Below are positions 7,194 to 12,034 of a stretch of 12,034 nt of DNA, piece by piece. A model generated the notes under the pieces. The model searched no databases. It had not been told where the DNA came from and saw only the letters and a list, made by a program, of their open reading frames with translations. Position 1 is the first letter of the stretch. Each line of letters opens with the position of its first letter. The DNA lies in NCBI GenBank assembly GCA_034435395.1, contig DAOTXK010000373.1, forward strand, positions 1-12,034, written 5' to 3'. A program made the translations under genes and the position numbers. The stretch comes from DAOTXK01 sp034435395 (GTDB lineage: Bacteria; Chloroflexota; Anaerolineae; Aggregatilineales; Ch27).

Positions 7194-8504
7194 TCACTCC
7201 TCCTCGCCCATGGCCTGGGCCAGCAGTTCGACAACATCCCTGACCAGCAACCGTTCGGCCCCCTCGACCATCTTGATGGCATCTTCGAAGCGCGGCGCTT
7301 CATACGGGCAGGCGACGGCCAGGATTCCCGGACGGTGTTCGGCGGGGGGAGCCTGGCTGGCCCGGCGTTTCTGGGCGCTTTGCCGCTCCCGCGCCGTCGG
7401 GATCACCGTGGTGAAGGCCCGGCCCGCGCCGGAGGCGGCCAGGGCTTCGCGCACGCGCCACTCAGACAGTCGGACATGGGCCTTTTCCCACTGGAAGCCG
7501 TCCAGCCACATCCCGCCACCGCCGCCGCCGCAGCACAGGCTGGTTTCCCGGTTATGCGGCATCTCCGTCAGCTCCACCCCAGGGATGGCCCTCAGCAGCT
7601 CGCGCGGCTCGTCGTACACCCCATTGACGCGGCCCAGATAACAGGGGTCATGGAAGGTAACCGTGGCCTTCAGTTCATGGGTCAGCAGCGGCTGGAGTTG
7701 ATCAAGCCGCTCGGCCAAAAACTGGGTGACGTGCCGCACGGGGTAGGCGATGCCCAGCTTCGGGTACTCGTTTTTGAGGGCGTTGAAGGCGTGGGGATCG
7801 GTGGTGATGATCTCGTTGAACTCGTACCGGCGAAAGGCCTGCCCGTTTTTTTCGGCCAGCATCTCAAACAGCCCCTGTTCGCCCGCCAGCCGCTGCGAAT
7901 CGCCGTCACTGTATTCTTCCGGCCCCAGGATAGCGAAGTCCACGCCCAGGGCGTGCAGGATGCGGGCCAGCGCCCGGCTGGTCGACTGGACGCGCGGGTG
8001 ATAGGAAGCGTAGTCACCGACGAACCATAACACGTCCACTGGCCGCTTGATCTGCTTCATGATCGGGACGGGCGGTTCCAGGCCCATCGCCCAATCGGCC
8101 CGTTTGCGGGGCGACTCGCCCAGCGGGTTGCCGTACCGCTGCGTATTCTCCAGGGCATCCTGGAGTTCCGCCGGGACATTGCCCGCCAACAGCAGTTCCT
8201 CCTTGGCGCGGGTCATCAGGCCGGCGGTCAGCGGGATTTTGGCCGGGCAGACCTGCGAACAGGCGTAGCAGGATACGCACATCCAGACGGTGTCCAGGTC
8301 CAACACTTCGTCAAACACGTCAGCGTGCAGGGCGGCGATCATCCGACGGGGCGCATAATCCATCAGGTAGCCGAACGGACAGACGCCGCTGCACGTGCCG
8401 CATTGCAGGCAGAAGGCGATCTGCTGACCATTCACCACCTGATAGAGACTGTCATAGAATTCCTTGCTGAAGGAAAGGCGCGGAGCGACTTCTTTTGTAG
8501 CCAT
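7194..8504 (-). CDS. Soluble HdrD-like (Fe-S)-binding oxidoreductase, internal start within the fusion frame
   Basis: 436 residues from the internal ATG at 8504, which has AGGAGGT 6 bases upstream. Numbering here is of the 755-residue frame. Two [4Fe-4S] motifs are present: C351/C354/C357/C361 (CLQCGTCSGVCP) and C395/C398/C401/C405 (CVSCYACSQVCP). A first CCG-like module (about 476-570) has lost its cysteines (GDYASY, YSDGD, TTDPHAFN). A second keeps C607 (HDPCYLG), C643/C644 (CCGGGGGG) and C718 (ACPYE). About 30 extra residues rich in R, Q, A and P (about 681-711) interrupt the stretch before ACPYE. No membrane helix is present, unlike the paralogue downstream. Its stop is 5 bases from the etfB start, so it probably exchanges electrons with the ETF, as a soluble donor or acceptor; the substrate is unknown. 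Confidence 0.75.
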   Translation of the reverse strand: MATKEVAPRLSFSKEFYDSLYQVVNGQQIAFCLQCGTCSGVCPFGYLMDYAPRRMIAALHADVFDEVLDLDTVWMCVSCYACSQVCPAKIPLTAGLMTRAKEELLLAGNVPAELQDALENTQRYGNPLGESPRKRADWAMGLEPPVPIMKQIKRPVDVLWFVGDYASYHPRVQSTSRALARILHALGVDFAILGPEEYSDGDSQRLAGEQGLFEMLAEKNGQAFRRYEFNEIITTDPHAFNALKNEYPKLGIAYPVRHVTQFLAERLDQLQPLLTHELKATVTFHDPCYLGRVNGVYDEPRELLRAIPGVELTEMPHNRETSLCCGGGGGGMWLDGFQWEKAHVRLSEWRVREALAASGAGRAFTTVIPTARERQSAQKRRASQAPPAEHRPGILAVACPYEAPRFEDAIKMVEGAERLLVRDVVELLAQAMGEEE

Positions 8505-9461
8505 GCCGAGACCTCCTATGCCACGTTCCAACTCGGCGATATGTTCTCTTAGCTCAGCCGGCGCCAGTACCTCGCAGGCGGATCCCCAGCTCCGAATCCA
8601 GGGTACCAGCCCGATCACGTCGGTCACCTTCACCGACCATTCAACGCCACCCTCCGGCAGATCGCGGGTTTTCTGGGAAGGTAGCCATATCGTCTCGCGG
8701 ACTTGGCGGGCCACTTCAGGATCACCAAACCGCAGCCGCACCTCGGTTAACTCATCGCCATACCAGATGCCCCATACCTGACGCAGTATCGTATCGGTGA
8801 CGATGTCATTCGGGCGCAGGAACCGCTCGGTCGTAAGCACCGCCCTGGTGATGTTTTCGACCTTGAAGGCCCGCAGTTCATGGTGGGTTAAGCTGTGCCC
8901 GATCAGACACACCCCTTCGCCCAGGACAGCAGGCTCAAACAGATAGGGCTGCACCTTATAAACCGCCGGTTCGGGGTGGTCCAGCTCCTGGTAGGTGATG
9001 CGGACGGTGATTCGTTCAATCCAGGCCTGAACCAGGGTCTCCCATATCTGGGCCTGCTCCGGATCGACCGGCTGTTCCTCCCGCAACGCCCGTATGGAGT
9101 CGGCGAGCTGCCCGGCCGCCGGATGCCGCAGGGCAAGCAGCAGCTTTTCCAGCGCCACCACCATCATCGGGGGAACGCTGGAGGGGCGTCGGATCATCCG
9201 GCGCAGGGCGAGATAAAGCATCAGCGATTCGGCGCTACTCAATCGGACGCTGGACAGGTAATCCGTGCGGTCGATCAAATAACGATTGCCGATTTGCTGC
9301 ACCGGCGCTTCGCAACTGATCTCCGTCAGATCGCGCCAGATGGTGGTGCGGTGAACGTCGAGCTTCTCCGCCAGCTCCGGGATGGTGTATCCCTCCGAGG
9401 TGCTCAGTAAAAGCTCCTCGATGCGATGGAGGCGAGAAGCCCGGCTCATGCCCCGGCCCAT
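7194..9461 (-). CDS. WYL-type HTH regulator fused in frame to an HdrD-like Fe-S oxidoreductase
   Basis: A single open frame of 755 residues. Residues 1-319 read as a complete YafY/WYL-type transcription regulator: N-terminal HTH (about 10-60, YTIPELAEKLDVHRTTIWRDL), a linker rich in helices, and a WYL-like domain (about 145-210, ITVRITYQELDH..QPYLFEP..LRAFKVENI) plus the usual C-terminal extension ending PAELREHIAELE. The WYL tripeptide itself is replaced (GVCLIGHS). Residues 320-755 are a soluble HdrD-like protein, described separately. No stop lies between them, so a 755-residue fusion is encoded as sequenced. However, an ideal ribosome-binding site at the junction suggests that the second half is also, or only, made separately. 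GGGGAG lies 10 bases before the first ATG; a second ATG at 9449 gives the more typical start MSRASRLHRIEE. The regulator at the head of the operon probably controls it. Confidence 0.7.
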   Translation of the reverse strand: MGRGMSRASRLHRIEELLLSTSEGYTIPELAEKLDVHRTTIWRDLTEISCEAPVQQIGNRYLIDRTDYLSSVRLSSAESLMLYLALRRMIRRPSSVPPMMVVALEKLLLALRHPAAGQLADSIRALREEQPVDPEQAQIWETLVQAWIERITVRITYQELDHPEPAVYKVQPYLFEPAVLGEGVCLIGHSLTHHELRAFKVENITRAVLTTERFLRPNDIVTDTILRQVWGIWYGDELTEVRLRFGDPEVARQVRETIWLPSQKTRDLPEGGVEWSVKVTDVIGLVPWIRSWGSACEVLAPAELREHIAELERGIGGLGMATKEVAPRLSFSKEFYDSLYQVVNGQQIAFCLQCGTCSGVCPFGYLMDYAPRRMIAALHADVFDEVLDLDTVWMCVSCYACSQVCPAKIPLTAGLMTRAKEELLLAGNVPAELQDALENTQRYGNPLGESPRKRADWAMGLEPPVPIMKQIKRPVDVLWFVGDYASYHPRVQSTSRALARILHALGVDFAILGPEEYSDGDSQRLAGEQGLFEMLAEKNGQAFRRYEFNEIITTDPHAFNALKNEYPKLGIAYPVRHVTQFLAERLDQLQPLLTHELKATVTFHDPCYLGRVNGVYDEPRELLRAIPGVELTEMPHNRETSLCCGGGGGGMWLDGFQWEKAHVRLSEWRVREALAASGAGRAFTTVIPTARERQSAQKRRASQAPPAEHRPGILAVACPYEAPRFEDAIKMVEGAERLLVRDVVELLAQAMGEEE
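8511..8517 (-). promoter_or_regulatory. Perfect Shine-Dalgarno site inside the WYL/HdrD frame
   Basis: AGGAGGT on the minus strand, complementary to the 3' end of 16S rRNA, stands 6 bases before the in-frame ATG at 8504. It falls exactly between the end of the WYL domain and the start of the Fe-S protein. In the neighbouring frame it overlaps a TAG (GCATAGGAGGT), the common pattern in which an upstream gene ends within the next gene's ribosome-binding site. Confidence 0.75.
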
Positions 9462-9527
9462 CGATGATCTGCTCCCCGCTCAATGGGCGTGCCAGCTTCT
9501 CCCTTTAGCTTCAGTGTAACGAGCGGC

Positions 9528-9546
9528 TGTTGCAGGTATTGCAACA
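9528..9546. promoter_or_regulatory. Perfect 19-bp palindrome upstream of the WYL gene, candidate operator
   Basis: TGTTGCA-GGTAT-TGCAACA: 7-bp perfect arms around a 5-bp centre, 66 bases upstream of the WYL start at 9461. No T-run follows on either strand, so it is not a terminator. The size and position fit an operator for a dimeric regulator, plausibly the adjacent HTH/WYL protein regulating its own operon. Confidence 0.5.
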
Positions 9547-9642
9547 TGACTCGCTGTTTTGTTTCGTTTCGGGAAAATCGCCCGGCCCAGCCCGTCGGAT
9601 GGTGGGTGCTACCAGGACTCCCCCGCTTCCGCTCGATTGAGA

Positions 9643-9739
9643 GACGTTCAGATGTTTGGCGACGTTTGCTTTGTTTTCGCGCAGACGTTGGGTGAACTTC
9701 CACACTACTGGCCGCGGTGGTGAGGAAAGCCGCGACGTT
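9643..9739. repeat. Cluster of four GACGTT direct repeats
   Basis: GACGTT occurs in the same orientation at 9643, 9661, 9684 and 9734, each preceded by G-A or G-C context ([A/C]GACGTT). Spacings are 18, 23 and 50 bases. Four copies of a hexamer in 97 bases is well above chance. They could be sites for a DNA-binding protein acting on the minus-strand operon. Confidence 0.35.
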
Positions 9740-9742
9740 CAC

Positions 9743-9769
9743 AGCCAGGTCGTACCGGGGCCCCTGGCT
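9743..9769. other. Stem-loop in the intergenic region
   Basis: AGCCAGG and CCTGGCT form a perfect 7-bp stem around a 13-base loop that itself includes part of a GGGGCCCC palindrome. No T-run follows on either strand. Its role is unknown. Confidence 0.25.
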
Positions 9770-10019
9770 CGATCAAAACACAACAGCCCATTCGCCGTCA
9801 ATATACAGATTTGCTATCCAAAAGCCCGTAATTTGTGAAGATTTGCACGAACTGAGGAAGGGGGACTGATCGGCTCTGATGCCCCGCGTCCACAGGCCAG
9901 GGCGAGGGCTTACAGGTGAGGATGACGGGGGGCGCGCACCACCTCCTGGCGGTTCAAAGCCACACTTCCACCGAAAGGGAAAACTCCCGGCCCCCAGGGC
10001 GATTTCCGGCGAGGTCGGG

Positions 10020-10048
10020 TTGATCGCCATGCGCAGTTGGGGTATGAT
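10020..10048 (+). promoter_or_regulatory. Sigma70-type promoter for deoC-ALDH
   Basis: TTGATC (10020-10025) and TATGAT (10043-10048) are separated by exactly 17 bases and point at deoC. They match the -35 and -10 consensus at 4/6 and 5/6 positions. The predicted transcript starts near 10055, giving a leader of about 200 bases before the deoC start. Confidence 0.55.
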
Positions 10049-10077
10049 GCGGCGCAGACATGCGGCGCAGACATGCT
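10047..10077 (+). repeat. 13-bp tandem repeat at the predicted deoC transcription start
   Basis: ATGCGGCGCAGAC is repeated twice head to tail (10047-10059, 10060-10072), followed by a further ATG and a diverging copy. It begins inside the predicted -10 element and covers the +1 region, a position where a bound repressor would block initiation. It could equally be a recent slippage duplication. Confidence 0.5.
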
Positions 10078-10255
10078 CATGACGGGTCTCATCGCTGGCG
10101 TCAACGCTGCTCGCGCCACCGGGAGGCCGCAGTCAACCTTATTCCCCAGTCCCAGGAGCCTTACTTTATTTCATCTCAGGTGAATGGCATTCGGTCGTCA
10201 GCTCTCTAAGCATCCCCATATGAAACCTGCCTGATAGCGACGAAAGGCGATGGCT

Positions 10256-11218
10256 ATGGCCTTGGCGGAGTTTGACCGTAACCAACCTTCCCCGCTCGAC
10301 CTGGGGTATGTCTATGACACCCACGTTAACCGCAGCGCTGCCCAGAGACGCGCGGCCACCCTCGGCAAACGCCGATCCATCAAGCAACAGTGGCAGGCGG
10401 CCTGGTTGCTCCGGGCGGTGACGTGCATCGACCTCACCACGTTGGCCGGGGATGACACGCCCGGCAACGTGCAGCGGCTGGCGGCCAAAGCGCGCCAACC
10501 AGTCCGCCAGGACATCCTGGAGGCGCTGGGCGTCGGCGACCAGGCGATCACCACGGCAGCGGTTTGTGTGTACCACGCCCGCGTAGGTGATGCCCTGGCG
10601 GCGCTGCAAGGCACGACCATCCCGGTGGCGGCGGTATCGACGGGCTTCCCCGCCGGTCTCAGCCCCTACCGGCAGCGCATCGCCGAAATTCGCGAGTCAG
10701 TCGCGGCGGGCGCGTGCGAGATCGATGTGGTCATCTCGCGCGAACACGTGCTGAGGGGGAACTGGCAGGCGCTCTATGACGAAGTCTGTGAAATGCGTCA
10801 GGCCTGTGGCGACGCGCCCATGAAGACCATCCTGGCCACGGGCGAATTAGGCCCGCTCTGGCATGTGGCGATGGCCAGCAAAGTGTGCATGATGGCCGGG
10901 GCGGACTTCATCAAAACCTCCACCGGCAAAGAACCGGTGAACGCCACGCTGGAAGTGGGCCTGGTGATGGCCCGGACCATTCGCGAGCACTATCAGCGCA
11001 CGGGCTACCGGGTCGGCTTTAAGCCCGCCGGGGGCATCCGTCAGGCGAAACAGGCGCTGGAATGGTTGACGCTCATCAAGGAAGAACTGGGCGATGAGTG
11101 GCTCCGGCCAGCCCTGTTCCGCATCGGGGCCAGCAGCCTGCTGGGCGATATTGAGCGCCAGCTCTCGCACCATGTGACCGGGCATTACGCCGCCATCCAC
11201 CACATGCCGATGGGGTAA
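10256..11218 (+). CDS. deoC: Deoxyribose-phosphate aldolase (DERA), long animal-like type
   Basis: 320 residues from the ATG at 10256, or 322 from the ATG at 10250. The later start is preferred because GAAAGG lies 8 bases before it and only 2 bases before the first. The cytoplasmic class I aldolase splits 2-deoxyribose 5-phosphate into glyceraldehyde 3-phosphate and acetaldehyde in deoxynucleoside catabolism. In 322-residue numbering the Schiff-base Lys is K222 (DFIKTSTGKE), the second active-site Lys is K258 (GFKPAGGIR), the catalytic Asp is D159 (EIDVVI) and C106 is the family cysteine. It is longer than E. coli DeoC (259 residues), with an N-terminal extension and a C-terminal tail (HHVTGHYAAIHHMPM) that recall human DERA. 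The next gene, an aldehyde dehydrogenase, starts 14 bases after the stop and would use the acetaldehyde. Confidence 0.95.
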   Translation: MALAEFDRNQPSPLDLGYVYDTHVNRSAAQRRAATLGKRRSIKQQWQAAWLLRAVTCIDLTTLAGDDTPGNVQRLAAKARQPVRQDILEALGVGDQAITTAAVCVYHARVGDALAALQGTTIPVAAVSTGFPAGLSPYRQRIAEIRESVAAGACEIDVVISREHVLRGNWQALYDEVCEMRQACGDAPMKTILATGELGPLWHVAMASKVCMMAGADFIKTSTGKEPVNATLEVGLVMARTIREHYQRTGYRVGFKPAGGIRQAKQALEWLTLIKEELGDEWLRPALFRIGASSLLGDIERQLSHHVTGHYAAIHHMPMG

Positions 11219-11231
11219 AGGAGCGTTTGTA

Positions 11232-12034
11232 ATGAGCGTGGTAGATATCCTCAACACCATGGAATACGGCCCGGCCCCGGAGTCCGCCATGGCGGCCAAC
11301 GCCTGGCTGGATAGCCATCAGCGCCATTTTGACCTGTTTATCAATAACGCCTGGCAGGCCCCGGCGGACGCCACCTACCTGGAGGTTCGCAACCCGGCCA
11401 CCGGCGAGAGACTGGCGGAAGTGGCGGCTGCTTCGGAAGCCGACGTTGACCAGGCGGTCGCAGCCGCACGCCAGGCCTTCGCCGCCTGGAGCCAGATCAC
11501 CGGGCACGCCCGCGCCCGCTATCTCTATGCCCTCGCCCGCACCATTCAAAAACACGGGCGCTTGTTCGCCGTGCTGGAATCAATGGACAACGGCAAGCCG
11601 ATTCGTGAGTCGCGTGATATCGATATTCCGCTGGTCGTCCGCCACTTTTATCACCATGCTGGCTGGGCGCAGCTCATGCCCACCGAACTGGCGGATTACC
11701 AGCCGCTGGGGGTGGTCGGGCAGATTATCCCCTGGAATTTCCCGCTCCTGATGCTGGCCTGGAAGATCGCCCCGGCGCTCGCCATGGGCAATACGGTCGT
11801 GCTGAAGCCCGCGTCCTATACGCCCCTCACGGCGCTGCTGTTTGCCGAAATCGTGGCGGAAGCTGGCCTGCCCCCCGGCGTGGTGAACGTCGTGACCGGG
11901 CGGAGTAAGACGGGCACGTTCATCGTCGCCCATCCGGATATTGACAAGATCGCCTTCACCGGTTCGACAGAAGTGGGGCGGCTCATCCGGCAGGTCACCG
12001 CGGCAAACGACTCTCCCTGGAACTGGGCGGCAAG
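11232..12034 (+). CDS. Aldehyde dehydrogenase, partial and frameshifted near the window end
   Basis: NAD(P)-dependent aldehyde dehydrogenase, N-terminal half only. AAGGAG overlapping the deoC stop lies 8 bases before the ATG. Seen motifs: RNPATGE (about 53-59), PWNFPLLM (about 167-174, with the oxyanion Asn N169), LKPASYTPL (K192, cofactor binding) and FTGSTEVGR (about 242-250, the NAD-binding loop). After about residue 256 (RQVTA) the frame gives an unrelated run (ANDSPWNWAA), while the next frame reads GKRLSLELGGK, the conserved segment with the general-base Glu. So a base (or 4 or 7) has been lost near 12000-12004. This may be a true mutation inactivating the gene or an assembly error. The catalytic Cys lies beyond the window. 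Pairing with deoC suggests acetaldehyde as substrate. Confidence 0.85.
   Translation, partial: MSVVDILNTMEYGPAPESAMAANAWLDSHQRHFDLFINNAWQAPADATYLEVRNPATGERLAEVAAASEADVDQAVAAARQAFAAWSQITGHARARYLYALARTIQKHGRLFAVLESMDNGKPIRESRDIDIPLVVRHFYHHAGWAQLMPTELADYQPLGVVGQIIPWNFPLLMLAWKIAPALAMGNTVVLKPASYTPLTALLFAEIVAEAGLPPGVVNVVTGRSKTGTFIVAHPDIDKIAFTGSTEVGRLIRQVTAANDSPWNWAA

Larger units (their letters stand above)
9462..10255. other. Divergent intergenic region (about 790 bp)
   Basis: Non-coding region between the divergently read WYL/etf block and deoC. I see no convincing protein: the open frames here are short, lack ribosome-binding sites and show no family motif. It holds a 19-bp palindrome, four GACGTT repeats, a stem-loop, an AT-richer patch (about 9775-9850) with two AGATTTGC copies 32 bp apart, a sigma70-like promoter and a 13-bp tandem repeat. 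No tRNA or other RNA gene was recognised. I could not find a convincing -35/-10 pair for the minus-strand operon. Confidence 0.7.

Noticed and set aside
4822..7641. A 939-codon open frame on the plus strand
   Set aside because: It is antisense to parts of four well-supported genes (membrane Fe-S protein, etfA, etfB, HdrD-like). Its translation is H/Q/R-rich with no family motif, a typical by-product of GC-rich codon use on the opposite strand.
7845..7853. A AAA AAC slippery heptamer in phase in the HdrD-like gene (minus strand)
   Set aside because: It encodes the EKN segment conserved in the paralogue, which uses different codons. A -1 shift would only give a truncated protein, and I see no stimulatory structure I can defend.
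9946..9965. GGTTCAAA resembling a tRNA T-loop
   Set aside because: The flanking bases do not form a 5-bp T-stem, and no acceptor, D or anticodon arm can be placed around it.
9773..10030. 85-codon minus-strand open frame in the intergenic region
   Set aside because: It has no ribosome-binding site, no recognisable motif and a P/S/G/R-rich composition. It overlaps other equally random frames.
1..12034. CRISPR arrays, insertion sequences, phage genes or att sites
   Set aside because: No regularly spaced repeats, transposase or integrase motifs, or terminal inverted repeats were seen. The window looks like ordinary chromosomal metabolism.

Overview
The window comes from a GC-rich bacterium. The gene set (ETF, HdrD-like Fe-S oxidoreductases, a WYL regulator, and deoC followed by an aldehyde dehydrogenase) and the protein style suggest Chloroflexota or a similarly GC-rich, menaquinone-using lineage. 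This taxonomic call is an inference; no rRNA or marker gene is present.

Layout. About 9.4 kb on the left reads on the minus strand. In order of transcription it holds: an ORF joining a WYL-type HTH regulator to a soluble HdrD-like Fe-S oxidoreductase (9461-7194); etfB (7188-6424); etfA (6408-5434); a membrane-bound cytochrome b/HdrD-like Fe-S protein resembling ETF:menaquinone oxidoreductase (5349-3364); a stand-alone cyclic-nucleotide-binding-fold protein (3122-2601); a Cache/HAMP/PAS-like sensor histidine kinase (2490-406); and an OmpR/PhoB-type response regulator cut by the window edge (409-<1). A non-coding stretch of about 790 bp (9462-10255) separates this block from a divergent plus-strand pair: deoC (10256-11218) and an aldehyde dehydrogenase (11232->12034) that runs off the right edge.

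How the genes work together. EtfB and EtfA would collect electrons from acyl-CoA dehydrogenases or other flavoprotein dehydrogenases. The membrane Fe-S protein would pass them to the quinone pool through its haem-b-type membrane domain. The soluble HdrD-like paralogue encoded just before etfB may be a second ETF partner. The WYL regulator sits at the head of the operon and may control it, and the two-component pair and the CNB protein may add redox or metabolic sensing. On the other strand, deoC splits deoxyribose 5-phosphate into glyceraldehyde 3-phosphate and acetaldehyde, and the aldehyde dehydrogenase would oxidise the acetaldehyde.

The most notable points are as follows. (1) The WYL regulator and the HdrD-like protein share one uninterrupted frame, yet a perfect AGGAGGT ribosome-binding site lies 6 nt before an in-frame ATG exactly at the domain junction. 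(2) Both HdrD-like proteins have lost every cysteine of their first CCG module. (3) The aldehyde dehydrogenase frame is broken near position 12000, just before the catalytic LELGGK motif. (4) The divergent intergenic region carries a perfect 19-bp palindrome, four GACGTT direct repeats, a good sigma70-type promoter facing deoC and a 13-bp tandem repeat at the predicted transcription start.
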